Below are positions 48,291 to 60,909 of a stretch of 64,000 nucleotides of DNA, one piece after another; the first letter of the stretch is position 1; each line of letters opens with the position of its first letter. The stretch is from Camillea tinctor (Eukaryota > Ascomycota > Sordariomycetes > Xylariales > Xylariaceae), in NCBI GenBank assembly GCA_022578605.1, contig MU394084.1:62001-126000 (forward strand). The letters are read 5' to 3'. The notes under the pieces were generated by a model that worked only from the letters and a program-made list of their open reading frames with translations, was not told the DNA's origin and searched no databases. Both the position numbers and the translations under genes were made by a program.

Positions 48291-49851
48291 AAGAAAAACT
48301 CCTTTGCATTTGGAAATCTGTCATATATGATCATCACTTTTCCACTTGACATATGAGTTTAGATCGGATTTCGTTGCCAAGAATAAGCGCGGAGCATCAT
48401 TTATTGTTTCTTTGGTATCCAATGCTTCTAGATAGAACATGTGTGTTCCATGGATACCAGAGTGCCAATATTTGATGTCTACCTTTCATCTGAGGACACT
48501 TAATACCACAAAAGCCCATGTGCTCGATATTGGAGCTTAGCCCCTTGACAGTTGGTATCATCTATCTTATTGCCTAGAGTTCCCCAACCAGGTACAACTA
48601 ATGTATTTTTATAGCAGGAGGTTAGACAATGATAAACGCTTACTATTCGACCAAAATAAGGGGAAGCGTCAGAAGCGGTGTGCTAGATCATACGATACAT
48701 AGTAGTACATGTTTTAGTAGGAAACCAAGAAACAGTTTGTAGGAATATGTAACAGTGTCACAAGTTGTGACAACCTCGAGGACCTAGTACGAACTTAGGT
48801 AATCACGATGTCGTTGTGCGAGGAACTACAACTACATGCGATATTGATACATACATATAGAAATGTTCCCTTTGTCCCGTATAACGTTAGGTCTATCATC
48901 TCTGACATAGGTTCTTGTAGTTCTGATATCCCGCATAATCATGTGATTTCCTAAGTTCTACTTAAGGCCTTATGTAGTGTCAGTAAGTATTGCATGTCTT
49001 CGTACACATTTATGTGATAGATTAGTATAGCATGGCATAAGTCTATACTATAAACCTCACGATATTTAGTAAAAAGACATCCTATGCTTATTTTGACTTC
49101 AAGTTGCAAAGTTAAAACATTTCTCATATCGTATCGAGAGAGAGCAGAGAACTAGGATGTTATTTGAGAGTAAATTTGCCCTTCCTACTCACCTAACTGA
49201 ATCATTTTGGGTAAGGCTCTATTTGGCGATATATATTGTCACGATACACATCCGAGATGAGGAGAAACCACATTTGTCGCTGCGTAAAGTACTAGAAAGA
49301 TGTATAGCGATCCGGTCCCTAAATATATAATGGTCTCTTTGTCTATTGATATCTCTTGTTTCGAAAGAGATCCTATTTTTACGTTGAACTCTACAGTTAC
49401 CCCTTTCAAATATGTCAAATATCTATGATATGTCTCTAGAAACATCACTAATAGCTAGGTACTGCGTTTGGATAGTTGTCTTTTAAAACGGACCTTTAAT
49501 AATCTCTATCAACTAGGATATTAATTAGCAGGTCATATGAAAGAAAATAAATGCAATACTTGAAATGAGCATGTCAATTTTCTATTCAGTGTATATGCTG
49601 TATCTGGGAAAACATACCCTGTATGTAGGATAGCATATACATACTGTATCGAGTATCTTTGGGATGGTTTTTGTCATGTTCGGACTGTGCAAGTCTTGGC
49701 AATCAATTAAACTGCCTGTTTCCGACGCATGACGACACGTTCTACCAGCTCAATAACGTCAACCCCCAAATTCCTTCAACCTCTCCTCAACAATCTGTTT
49801 TCCATCATGCTATCTATTCAATCGTTATGTTCTCTATCCCCTTCTCCTGCT

Positions 49852-50639
49852 ATGCCTGAACCGCCTGGACCACCTGAGTCGCCCAAATCACCACAGCCTC
49901 GCGTCTTTCAGATCTTGTGTGCACACTATGGGCAATCGCTAGAGGATTCAACCACTACCATGAATCAAATCGCCAACGCGCCTGATGACCTCGTGCGGGC
50001 AGCACTGATTGCCCTATGCAATAAGCCTAGCAATAAGAATAAGGCGCTCGATTATATCAACAAGATGACCGCCCTCAAGGGGGATGCAGCAGCTGTTGGT
50101 CAGAAGAGAAAGCGGGAGTCGCCCGTCAAGATATGCATCAAGTGCGAAGACTCGTTTTACGAGGAAGACAACGGCCCGAAGGCGTGCCTTTTTCACGACG
50201 GTACGTTTTGTGTTTACTACGCAGTGTGAGGGTCTGCTGACAAGGATAACTACAGGTGATCTTGAGATGGACGACACTCGCTGGACCTGGAATGACTGGG
50301 TGAGTAATTTCAGTAGTCGCTTGCACCCTTTTCCCCCCTGTATTGGGAGCGCACATCTCCTATAAATGCTACGTGTATGAGTGTTCACTTCCAAGACACA
50401 GTGGCAAAAGTACAAAAGTTACTTGAGATGACAATTACTAACCCTCAAACAAGCCCTACTGCGAGGTGATGGATACGCCAGAGAATCGCGAGGAATATCC
50501 CAACAGCTATCTATGGAGTTGCTGTGAGAAGCGTGGTACTGAACGTGGTTGCACGAGTGGTCGTCACGAAAGTACTATTGCCACATGGGAAATATATCGT
50601 GGTCGGAGCACCGGTAAGTCTGGCGGAGACAAAGTCTGA
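49852..50639 (+). CDS. Small Cys-rich fungal protein, three exons, unknown function
   Basis: Exons 49852-50200, 50256-50299 and 50454-50639 have canonical signals (GTACGT...TACAG; GTGAGT...CTAAC...CAAG) and give 192 residues. The start MPEPPGPPESP is preferred; ATGs at 49807 and 49729 extend the same frame with unlikely sequence. After a helical N-terminal part and a basic KRKRE stretch comes a probable zinc-binding module: CIKCEDSFYEEDNGPKACLFHDGDLE, then PYCEVM, NSYLWSCCEKRGTERGCTSG and a final RHE. The spacing CxxC...CxxH...C...CC...C...H resembles, from memory, small fungal hypothetical proteins with a C2H2-like fold. After the last His the predicted frame ends KSGGDKV. A parallel open frame gives an acidic tail ending EEEREYEEEYEG at about 50676, so the true C-terminus is uncertain. 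It lies alone in a gene-poor stretch. Confidence 0.7.
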
Positions 50640-52393
50640 AGAGGAGCGCGAGTATGAGGAAGAATATGAAGGGTAAAGCATAGCATATTGCATTTATATC
50701 TCTACGAGGCCCTGCTAGCTATACGCCCTCTTATTGTGTTATAGGTATCACCAGTTAATACAGTCAACTCAATAGGATCATAATAGTCTGTTTTTCACAA
50801 TATTTAGAGTCTTTATGGCATCAAACTTGAGGGAAAAGCAATATGCGATTTAGTTTAACAATCTATCTAGGTCAGTGCTTTTGTAATGATATTATTTTCC
50901 AAGTGTCTTTACTTACAACGCACTAATATATTCATGATTAGAGGATTAGGGGCTATTAAAGGGGGCTTGAGAGAGCTTAGTAGCCTACATGCATTCCATA
51001 TTATTACACAGCTACGCTTCTGAGCAACCGGGCTCAGGATCGGCTTTAGACTTTATTTCGGTGCGTAATGCTGAAGATAACAGGCGCTGCAGCGGGTATG
51101 ACTGCAACCTACACGGGGGCATTGGTTCGGGTGGAATTGAAGGTTGTTGTTTGAACGACAATCGCAGCAGTTCCAGGTTACTACAGCCTTTTTGTCAGCC
51201 ATGTTGCTCTAGGTTATTAGTTTTAATTGATTAGTAGGTGTATAAGTGTTGGTTTATTGGGTACGTTTATAAGTGGTGTCTTCGCGGAACTGGGTGCAAT
51301 TAATGTCTGGGAGTGTTTTGTTGGTGTTGATGATGGGAATGAGATGAGAGTTGAAACGGGAATCTTGTCAGATTAATATATCCTTCAACTCGTAACCTGA
51401 AGATCTAACAACTGAGTTTATGCCGGAGGGTAAAATGCCACAAGCTGAAAAGGTTAATCCGACTTCTTCAACGGCATTGTCTATTCGAAACACCAGCATG
51501 AATGGCTAAACGAAGTTGTTTTTCTGAAAGAAGTTGTCTGGTCTTGTTAAGTAAACACAAAATACAGGTTTCTATTGTCCGAGTTCACACCTCCATTTAG
51601 CATGAACACTGCTGACAGACATTATAATAAAGAGTCATGTTCGTGATACTAATATTAGGCTAGCTATCTATCAGTTACGGTATTTTACCGACAGACTTAT
51701 ACTACTATGACGCGGATATAGGAAGTCTCAACCTGTGTTTCTGTCGACTATGATATCTTAAGTCGTTATTCAAACACTACACTCAATTTATCCCATTGCC
51801 TGGTTTTTAACTCTGAAAAAGACGCCCGGACACTTTTCAATGACATGGGACGTGGCATCTTTCAACATCACTGGCTGTTTTCTCCTATACGTCCTCATAT
51901 GGCTTAGTGTATCATATCCTTGTTTTCTTGTGCTTGTCTGTATAAATTCTGCTTACTATAATAATTACCTACGTGTAGTGCTCGTATAGACGTCCTTTCA
52001 CAAGGCCTACCTGGTACTGATTGTTATATCGAATAACTGAATTCTCTACAGAATTGCTCTTTATCGTTCCCAATGCAGTTGCGAGTGCATAGTCACTCTT
52101 TGTGTGAGTTACCAAGTCAATTCTTTGACCGCCATAGCCAATTCTTGTAAAAGAGGCGTAAGGTAAATTACATGGTGGTCATTGCATAAACTTGGGGTAT
52201 AATGCGATACTTGAATCGAGGGGGTCAGTTTTGAATGAGTAGGTACCCGTGCGCTGCTGATCTCTAATTTCCCTTTTGTCTCCTGTCCTCAACAATCAAA
52301 TCGCCTCCTGAACAGGCCTCACCACTCACTCAACGAGAAGCACTCTGGGGCAGAAACCTATCTAATCCTGCAGCTCGTTCTCTATTTTACACC
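50640..52393. other. AT-rich intergenic region
   Basis: No supported gene. The region is AT-rich with many short stops in all frames. The right end (about 52260-52393) becomes C/T-richer and acts as the probable promoter or leader of the 2EXR gene, ending ACACC before ATGG. Confidence 0.6.
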
Positions 52394-53290
52394 ATGGCTG
52401 GCAATAGCAGTGTCGCGCAACACTTCCACTACTTCAATAAGCTTCCCGTGGAGCTCCGGCTCCAGATATGGGAGCACCACTTCTCGCGCCTCCGCCGCGT
52501 TCACGTGGTCCACGCCGAGAGCCGCCAGCCCGAGTCGCTGGGGCGAAGATGGTTTTCTTTAGACAGCTCCTCGGTCCGCCTGCCGCGCGACTTGCCGCAT
52601 CACATTAGCCATGAGGCGGCGATTGTGGCTAGGGCCCAGCGCCGCAGGACCGAGGTGCTTCACCTCGCTCGGGACATGACGATCGGGTCCTGCGAGGAGC
52701 GCGGCGGGCTTCAGCTCTTTCAGGAAACCTTCCCGCACCTGGTAGGCTACGAGGAGAGAGCCAGGCCGGTTGTCATCGACGTGTCCACGGATCTTGTCTA
52801 TTTGCTGTTTCCGGACACGTTCCGGCCTCTGCTGCGTTCTGATTCGTTGCTAGTGGCCATGGCACAACCGTGGGCGAAAAAGATACAACGCCTAGCTCTG
52901 CATTTCGGCATCCACGCTCTAGCATACGAGATGGATCAGATAAATCGCGGAGATGTGAACATGGTGTCTGTTTTCGACATGCTCCCTTCCTTATCTGAGT
53001 TATTGCTAGTTCTCGACCCTAGCCCGGGTGTAGTAATGGATGATATACCCCGGGATGACGATGGCTTTGTGGAATGGAAGGAAGAGCGGGATTCATACGG
53101 TGCCAATCGCAAGATCATGGCGATCGCGGAGGTGTATGAAAAGGCCTTCAGAAAGGCAAAGAGACCGGTTGTTGTGAGGAAGCAAGTGAACGTTGCCTAT
53201 GGGCTTATGAATGGACACCTGTGGTTCCACGAGACCAATTTGTCTAAAAGGTTCTATTCGCGCTCCATTCTCTATTCGATGGGTAATTGA
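52394..53290 (+). CDS. 2EXR-domain protein (F-box-like fungal family)
   Basis: Intronless 298-residue frame starting in good context (CACCATGG). The N-terminal FHYFNKLPVELRLQIWEHHF is the hallmark of the fungal 2EXR domain, a short F-box-like module with LPxELRLxIW followed by a second conserved strand region (here RRVHVV...SLDSSSVRLP). The middle part contains VIDVSTDLVYLLF, usual in this family (an invariant position where old records are compared with the protein's strand core), and AQPWAKKIQRLALHFG. A charged tail follows. Family size is large in Pezizomycotina and no member's role is well established; interaction with a Skp1-like partner is a guess from the F-box resemblance. No catalytic residues are apparent. 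The gene sits between AT-rich spacers with no close neighbour. Confidence 0.88.
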   Translation: MAGNSSVAQHFHYFNKLPVELRLQIWEHHFSRLRRVHVVHAESRQPESLGRRWFSLDSSSVRLPRDLPHHISHEAAIVARAQRRRTEVLHLARDMTIGSCEERGGLQLFQETFPHLVGYEERARPVVIDVSTDLVYLLFPDTFRPLLRSDSLLVAMAQPWAKKIQRLALHFGIHALAYEMDQINRGDVNMVSVFDMLPSLSELLLVLDPSPGVVMDDIPRDDDGFVEWKEERDSYGANRKIMAIAEVYEKAFRKAKRPVVVRKQVNVAYGLMNGHLWFHETNLSKRFYSRSILYSMGN

Positions 53291-55749
53291 TGCTTATTAG
53301 TGTCTGAGGCTTGATGCTCTTGATTCCTTTTACTGCGCCATGACTGCTTAGCAGAGATGGAAAGCCATCAGGCTGCTAGCACTAGAGATTTCTTCTTCGG
53401 AGCCTGTGCGTCAGCCCCCCTTCTAGCATGGAGATCATATGTTGTTCAACTAAATTGTGCGACTGCATAGGCCACAAGTTATTTAACAAGCAGGTATTCC
53501 GAACAGAATCGGACAGTTGCAGTTAAGTTGCAGGGCAGAGTCTATGGTTTTGAGGAACCCCAAATGGTACAATGTCCCCGGTATTTCAGGTTGCATGTCG
53601 GCAAGACCATAAGACCAGGAAAAGGACTGTCGTTCCATGGAAAGCTCTTAGACACATATGCCCCAAGCCGTGAGACATAACCAGCAACTGCCTTGAAAAA
53701 AGGTAATCCGCTACTCTCAGGCTTCTTTTCTCCTATTTTTAAATCTAGCATCGCCTACCGGGGGTTGCAAATTTACAATTCATCATATTATTGCTGAGTA
53801 CCTATTCAAGTTTTTAATCGTTGTGGAGGAAGCGATTTATTGTTACTATAATAATCTCCAGTTTGCACCACGAAATAGACATTATAATGCATATCGTTTT
53901 CAACTCTCCCCTTTCACCCTCCCTATACCTGACTATCAAATTCCGGGCGAAATGCAGAAGATACAGGCTGGTTGTTAATATAAAGATGAATCATCTATCC
54001 AGATGTTTCGGAAGCCCTGTCTGGGAAACAGAATTAATCATCTGGGTAAGGCGTGATAAAATGGATGATCCCCCAGGGGAGGGGGCGGAGATCAAAGATC
54101 GTCGTTGGGGTAAAGTAAAGCGCAAAAAAAAGCCGCTGCCGCTCAATGGCCTTCTAGAAGAAAATGGATCAACCCTCGTGACAGAAAAACCCCTGGTCTT
54201 TTTTATTTCTTCTGGTTGGCAATTTATCGCTGATCTGGGGGAAATGCCACGTTGTTTAGAAGCTAAGACTTGTCTTTACTATCTCTTTTGGAAGCATAGA
54301 ATGATCCTAGAACCCTCGTGCGGAAAAAAAAAATATCCCACGATAACCCACGTGTTGGCCTGGAACTCCCTTCCCGAACTCGGTCCGAAAGTCCACGTGC
54401 AAGTTCAGGCCAGGCCAGCCCTAACTAACCAGAAAGGATACATGCAGATTCGGGTCGACTCTTTTTTCACCTTTTCGAGAACCCTTGTGTTTTTTTCCTC
54501 CCTTGCCCTGTCTAGTTTGATTCAGCTGCTGCGAGACAACCCACGCACAAGGAATAAAAATTAAAAAAGAAAAAGAGAGAAAGACAAGTTTCAGCTAGAT
54601 ACACGGACGGGGGGTATGCGTAGAGAATAGTTTATTTCGACTTAATTGTAAAGGGGAGAAAAAAAAACCAGAAGCAGCAAGACGTCAATTGTAGCAGGTA
54701 TAGATATAAACATAAAACGTCATGAAGCGCCTATACTGATCACAAGAAGGATCAAAAGCAATTGTAATGGAGGTTATTGAATTTGCCTTTGCGCCCTTCC
54801 TTCAGGTGCACTACATGCTACCGCCACTTATCATGTGCATACCCTCTTCTCTCCTCTTTTCTCCTTACACAGTCTTCCTAGGACCGATTGACTGACTGCC
54901 AATAAGAACGCGCAGGGGACATCTGGGCCAGAGTCTGCGCAACCACCAGTCTTCGCCCCTCTCCTTTTCTCTTTCGCTATCCCTTTCCCTCATCCCCCCC
55001 CTTTTTGAAAGAAAATAAAACAAAACAAAAGGCCAATCAATAACCTTCTTCGTGACTACGATTAATTCCCTCCACCCCTTTTCTCTTTTAGGCCCCTTTT
55101 TGGCTTTTTTTTTCTCGGTCGCCGAAATGTGTACTTAGTCACATGTGAGAAAGTCTCCCATCCATTTCCTTCCCCCTTTTTTATACTGTGGGCGGATGTG
55201 TGGGTAAATAGTGAAGGCAGCTAGCCATCCAGTAAAAGCATCAATTCACGACTCGCACACCTACACACTAGCTTAGCTAGACTATCATATGCAGGACAAA
55301 GTTTCTTCGTGCCGCCGCTTGTTTTGTTTCTGTACTTTATGAGTCCTGAATATCCCACTCGTCGTGGGCGGCTTGGGTGAGTTGATAGGCTGGCTACGTG
55401 GAAGCGGTTTAGGAGACATCGTGTAACGTGAATGACGCTATCTATGTAGGTAATAGTGTCCAGAGAGACGGGAGGCAGCTATTTATGGTAGATGATAGGT
55501 ACGTAATGCTTCTAAGAAGCAAAAAATGCCCATGGTTGAGTCTATTGACTGGACTTTTCTTTTTCTTTGTCAAAACCAGCTGGAGTATGAGGCAACAAGA
55601 ACGCCTCCCTATTCACATGTCTCACTCCCCCCTATTTTTTCCCTCATGTACATAAAAATTGCCCCCCTCTTCCCGATTTAAAAAAAACTTGACACCCCTT
55701 ATTTGGTTCACGATATATGGTTACATTATTTCATTTCTCACTTGCACTG

Positions 55750-55809
55750 TTAAGGAGTATTTTATACTTTTGACCACCGCTAAGGATGATTTTATACTTT
55801 TGACTAACC
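55750..55809. repeat. Tandem direct repeat of about 30 bp, two diverged copies
   Basis: Copy 1 reads TTAAGGAGTATTTTATACTT then TTGACCACC; copy 2 reads CTAAGGATGATTTTATACTT then TTGACTAACC. The shared core is ATTTTATACTTTTGAC with AAGGA upstream. The copies abut and differ at a few positions. Confidence 0.8.
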
Positions 55810-56417
55810 GCTCAAGAATCTAGACTACTACATATACAAACACCCCCTCTGAGGACAAAATAAACTCTCATGGAAACTTCCATTGCTATGGAGCATTCCC
55901 ATATTCCCCGTTACAGTTTGGTTACCTTATTCTTTTCCCGAAACCTAATTTGACCGGTGGTAAACCTTAAAAGAACCGTAGATTTCCGCCTCCTGGCCCC
56001 TCTAAGAAGGTTAAGGTAGGTGCCAGAGTCATTAGACAAGCTAGCAGTTGTAATCGTGCACACCCAGTAATTATCGGGCCGCCAAACGTCTGCAGAAAGG
56101 GGGGCAAGTATGTAGGCATGTAGGCAGGTAAGCGCCTCATGTTTTTTGCCCCTGATCACCTCGAAAAGGTGATCGAGCCAACTAGATCGCAGAGACACAG
56201 GGCAAGACAAAGAGAAAACAAAAAAGTTCGCGAGGTTCCGGTAATTCGGGTGTCACTTTGCTGTTAAGTAAACGCCCCCCCCTCCCCCCTCCCACTGATA
56301 ATGTCATCTCGTTGAACTATGTATGGGGCAAAAGGGGGGAGGGGAAGGGGGGTGTTGGCGTATCTATACTACTACATACGGGGTCCACTGTCGACATACA
56401 TAACCTTAGGTGATCGC

Positions 56418-56546
56418 AGCAAGCAAGCAAGGAAAGGATCAGTTAGCTAGATCGGTAAGTAAGTAAGTAAGCTGGGTAGGTAGTAATATTCATACATACA
56501 TACGTAGGTACATTACATATGTATGCATGTATCAATGTATGTATGC
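56418..56546. repeat. Tetranucleotide-rich tract (CAAG, TAAG, ACAT, GTAT)
   Basis: Consecutive short runs of AGCA/AGCAAG, (TAAG)4, GGTAGGTAG, (CATA)3 and ATGTATGT. Non-coding simple sequence. Confidence 0.7.
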
Positions 56547-58054
56547 AACCGCGGGCGGCACATAGCGGTCCCTCGCTAATCTTGCGTCGGTGTCCCTGTC
56601 CTGTGATGCCTGTCTACCTGCTTGCTTAGCCAGTAGATGCCAGTCAAAAAGAAAAAAGAAATTACAAAATCAGCTAGCTTAAGGTAGGTAAGTAGCCATT
56701 GTTAAGCCGCATATAAACCTGACATACATAGGTTATATCATCTATTTACTGTTCATATGTGACTTATACCTTATCTGGCCTATCCATGCGCTGTCAACTA
56801 GTTAAGCAGTAGTCAGTATTGAAAGCATTTATAATATTATTTCACGCATCGTTAAGTCGATAAAAGAGACAACCCAATAGAGAAGTTAAACCCAAAAATT
56901 AGTAGGTACAACTGCTAACCTAACTTAGGTAACTTAACTTGTAACTCAATCAGTCCCGGCGCGATGCGAAACGACACAGGCGCTCTCCGGAAGGTTAAAT
57001 TGACAGCAAAAGCCGCTTGTGTAACCTGAGCTCCCGAGCCGGGCAGGGTAGATTTATCTAGGTACATATTCAGGTAACGTACCTTGGGAAATCCTAGCAA
57101 GTAGAGTTACTTCAATCGGTCTTAGGGTTGTAGAGGAATCCTTGCTGGCGTATCATTCACCTATGTTAGTCGGCTTAGTAGAAAGTCGGCAAGGTTCTGT
57201 ATTATAGAACTAACCTGCAGCAATAAGATAATTGAAATTTTTAAAGAGCGGCATAAGATAACCACAAGAAAATCAATAAGCAAACCCATTATCTAGTATT
57301 TTGTCCTGGGACCTGGAAAAACAACTTGACTTCCTACATCGTAGAACACTTCACCTATCATATAAATAATGTCATTAAGAGACTAAAACAACCGCAAGTG
57401 CCTAAAACCCCGGATATCAAGTTTCCCTCTACCCTACATTCGTTCTCTTTTCTCTTCCTTGATTCTTCCCGCCAAGCCAACCACCCCCGAGAAAGCAGCT
57501 TTAGGTCTGACCTAGACATCCGTAAGGGAGAGAGAAAAAAAGCAAAAAGAATTTGTAATGTTTCGTTACGAATGGTATCTCCTCCTGTCATTTTCCTCCA
57601 ACCCCTTTTTTCACATGAGCATATGTGTATCATGACATAATGTTTACTTTAATCCGCCAGCACCCCACCTGGACAAATGGGATGAAAAAAAAAGTACAAG
57701 AAAAAAAACAAACCAACTCCTCTATTACACACACGCGTAAATTCCCTGAAGACCAAATGAGGTAACAAACGGCAGGACACATCGCAGTGAATGATGGATT
57801 TCAAGCCAGCTCGGTCGCTCCGATGCCGAGCATGAAACATAGAGATGTCTCTGACACATGCGAAAACATGACGGAATCGTACCAGTAAAAAAAGAAAATT
57901 AAAGCAAAGAAACCCTTATGCCTCAAACATAGCAAATCACTAAACATCCAAATGAAGTGTAAGAATGCAATGCATGAAATGCAGGTCACACCTCAGGTTT
58001 TCCTTTGCAATATCATTATCGACTTAAGCGTGGGGCGAAAATTTTTGAGTTGGT

Positions 58055-60909
58055 TTAAGCATCGTCGTCTCGTTTCTCGCCACGGCGTAGTCGTTCCCCC
58101 CATTTACGCTTTCCTATACGAGTTTCGTAGTGAGGTGCAGCGGTTTTGACGTCTTGCAATGTATTCTCGATGAGACCACTAGTTTTGTTGCGGTAGCAGT
58201 CCACTGTAGAATGTTAGCATCATAAACAAATGTGAGTAAAAGTGCGGGGTCAACTGACAGGCTCGCTGCAAGAAAATGGTTCTGTCCGCAAAGACACGAC
58301 CCTGGAGCCATGCCATCCTGTAGCCTAGGTCGTTGAGGCGAACTTCCTTCGAACGGGTGGACTTTCGGGTTCTGGGGATAGCAACCTCGCCCTCGGTCCC
58401 GTCAGACATTGGAACTTTCACCATCACTCGAGCTCTAGCATTATTGCCTCTTGAACGGCCTGTTCGGCCACCATCAACCTCGACTTCATCATCACTTAGA
58501 TCATCTTGGAAGAACCGGCTGCCGGTTGCACTCGGCGGCGGGCTTTGCATCTCACGGGGAAAGTAGCTACGTGGGAAGACCGAAAAGCTCTTGCGAAATG
58601 AGTCAGGGATCTCTTTAGTGTCGACATTCTCAAGAGTGACGCGCACCCGAAGACGGCCACCACGTTTGTTATCGTCGACGAGGATAAACTTTCGCTTCTT
58701 GGTCTCCGGAATATCAGGAAAGAGTCCGTCCGGGTTTTGGTCATCATCCTCTCTACTCTGGCGTCTAGCCGCAATAGCTCCGTGGTGAGCTCCTGCCAAC
58801 CCATCTTGCATAGGTGGCATGGATGATCCGGAGGTGGGATGACTAGGATATTGCTGGGGGTAGCCAGCAAAAACATGGGATGGTCGGACGTCATCCGAAT
58901 TGCCCGATCCTGGCCCACTCGGTGCTTGATGATGGGATTCATCCATGTACTCTCCATCCCCTGTAAGAGGCAGCTGAGTTAGCATGCCGGACACTAGTTA
59001 TAATGGAGAGATTTCGGTGTGGAATTCAAGAAAAGAGCGTCAAAAACTTTGAAAAACACAAGGTGATATTTGCAATTCTGCAGCGGAAGGGGTCTTTGCA
59101 GTACAAGAAGGCAACGAACATAAGGATGTGATGATATGTGCCTGATGTGTTTGTGCAGCGGTATGCAAAACAATGCCATGCAAAACTCTTGCCAAGCAGA
59201 ATATACTGCCCGCTTTGCCTCGACTAGGCGAGGCTACTATATAATGTACAGGAGTAGTGCCAGTTCCACCTAAAAAAAAGATACCTTTCCCTACACGCCT
59301 GCGGCTTTGCGCCGGTATATAAACAGAAGAACCAATCCAAATCAGCCAAAAAAGGGCACGAGGTATAATGATGAAGGTATCACGTAATTGCACAACAATA
59401 TAACGACAACAGCGACAGCAGCAACGACAACGACAACAACGCATCAATCACATCTGATACATACCGACTTCATCCCCTCCGCCCTGAGCGCCCCCTTCAT
59501 GGGCGTGGTGGTGATGCATCTGAGGACCCATGCTGCTCATTCCAGGTTTCCCCATGGGCGCGCCGGCGCCAGGACCCATGGCTCCAGGGGTCGGCATCCC
59601 TGCAGGGCCACTGGGACCAGACATGTGCGCGGGATGAGGGGCCTGAACAGCCTTGCGATTGTTCATCTTGGCCATTCGGCGCACACGACGACTTCGAAGT
59701 CTGGGATCTTGGTTGCTGTTTCGCCAGCTATCGACGGCCCTCTGAATAAGCCCCCTCTTGCCACGAAGACACGGGTTGAGCTGGGCTAGTGCCCATCCGA
59801 CCGTGTTGCACTCGGTTTCATACTGTAACCGGTTGCCGCGATACTGGTCCTTGGGGCAGCATGCCCTAGGGTAAACGCAATTCTCTGTCTTGAAATCGGC
59901 CGATAGCTCATCCGTGCTCACAGATTCCACGTCGCAACGGATTGTGTACTCCATCTTGACCCTGTCGCGAGAATACTCGAAAGCGATCCATTGGACACCA
60001 TTATTGTCCTGTCTCACTACGAGAGGGGTAGTCGCGGGAATAGGTCCAGGGGCGGCATTGTTGTTAATGCCAGGGGTCGTCGAACCCGTAGGAGTCGAAA
60101 GTTGCCCTCCGTTCTGGTTCGGCTGGGGCGTGCCCAAGGGACCAGAAGCAGGACGCTGCAATTGCGGAGGCATCTGCGGTTCCATTTTCGTGTGTCGCGG
60201 GCTTCCCGTCATGCCTGGCTGCGCGTGCTGACTGGCGTGCTGCGTCATCTGATGTTGTGGCCCGGTCTGGGACATCATCATACTCGGTTGCGACGCAATG
60301 GACTGGTGTGGTTGCTGCGTATGCTGCTGGTACGGCGAAGGAGCCTGAGGGGCCATAGACGAATACTGCGGTTGCTGCGCGCCATAGTACATCGATTGGT
60401 GCTGCAGCTGCGAAGTTGGCTGCCCGTAGATACTCCTGTGCTGGTCATGACCCGAGGGAGATGCGACTGAAGCTGGAGAATTCGACTGAGGCGTATGATA
60501 CGACATAGGCGGATAGGGTCGAGGCATTTGAGCTGCGGCCATCATTTCGGAGGTGTCTATCAGAACGGTCAGTAAGCGGAATTCCGTGCGCGTTTTTCAA
60601 CGAGCAGCGCGCGAATGACTTACCTGCGGACGTATATCCGCTGGTGGTGCCGGGAGTGCTGTAGGGACTCTGGTGAGTGTAGTAGGGCAAATCTTGCGCG
60701 TGTTGAGCACTGGGAGCGTGACCTGCGGATTGGTAGGCTGGCTGGATAGGATGAGTCGAGGAATACGCGGTTGGGTGCTGCGAGGGTGGCGGCGGCGCCT
60801 GGTGATGCTGTTGATGAACTATACTCGAGGGTCGAGGATGTTGAAGGTGTTGAGGAGGCGCCGGACCCTGCGAGTGGTGGGGGTGATGCTGCATAGAGGA
60901 GACAACCAT
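58055..60909 (-). CDS. medA: MedA-type developmental regulator (medusa / Ren1 / Acon-3 family)
   Basis: Four exons on the minus strand: 60909-60624, 60556-59465, 58960-58259 and 58203-58055, all joining in phase, about 742 residues. Introns are 67, 504 and 55 bp. The first ~280 residues are Gln/Pro/His/Ser-rich, like a transcriptional activator region, and include TSEMMAAAQMPRPYPPMSYH. Residues about 285-395 form the conserved core (WIAFEYSRDRVKMEYTIRCD ... NCVYPRACCPKDQYRGNRLQ ... GWALAQLNPCLRGKRGLIQR ... RRVRRMAK). A second conserved region at about 550-742 has KKRKFILVDDNKRGGRLRVR, LNDLGYRMAWLQGRVFADRT and FLQRALDCYRNK, ending RRGEKRDDDA. Family members (Aspergillus MedA, Fusarium Ren1, Neurospora Acon-3) are nuclear regulators of conidiophore development, and some affect adhesion and virulence. 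The start could also be the ATG at 60894. A frame open to 61257 suggests spliced 5' leader sequence. Confidence 0.88.
59404..59441. repeat. CGACAA/CAGCGA-type repeat inside medA intron 2
   Basis: Imperfect CGACAA, CAGCGA and CAGCAA units near the 5' end of the 504-bp intron (read on the minus strand as GTTGTCG units). It creates artificial Thr- or Arg-rich frames in the plus direction. Confidence 0.7.

Larger units (their letters stand above)
39982..49851. other. Gene-poor region of about 9.9 kb
   Basis: Upstream of the 40-kb gene lies a polypurine/polypyrimidine block (about 40080-41190, including A-rich runs, a TC microsatellite and poly-T) that is probably its promoter or leader. 41.7-43.5 kb contains AT-rich and TG/GT microsatellites, an AGGTC repeat and ATGT repeats. 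44-47.5 kb has only short, overlapping chance frames. 48.3-49.6 kb is AT-rich with no frames. A GC-richer block at 47941-48290 may be a coding relic and is listed separately. Confidence 0.5.
53291..58054. other. Gene-free region of about 4.8 kb
   Basis: No supported gene. One frame of 247 codons (53821-54564, plus) begins at TTG, has Lys-rich chance composition and no recognisable motif; I do not count it. The region holds a ~30-bp direct repeat (55750-55809), C/G-rich tracts near 56272-56355, and AAGTAAGT/ACATAC tetranucleotide tracts with TAGGTAGG words near 56418-56546. The right end is the 3' flank of medA. Confidence 0.5.

Noticed and set aside
47876..48352. Minus-strand frame of 158 codons over the GC-richer island
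   Set aside because: The plus-strand reading has a more protein-like start; the minus frame begins over a poly-T tract and shows no motif.
53821..54564. Open frame of 247 codons, plus strand
   Set aside because: It starts at TTG, has chance-like Lys/Phe-rich composition, no recognisable domain, no codon bias, and spans simple-sequence runs.
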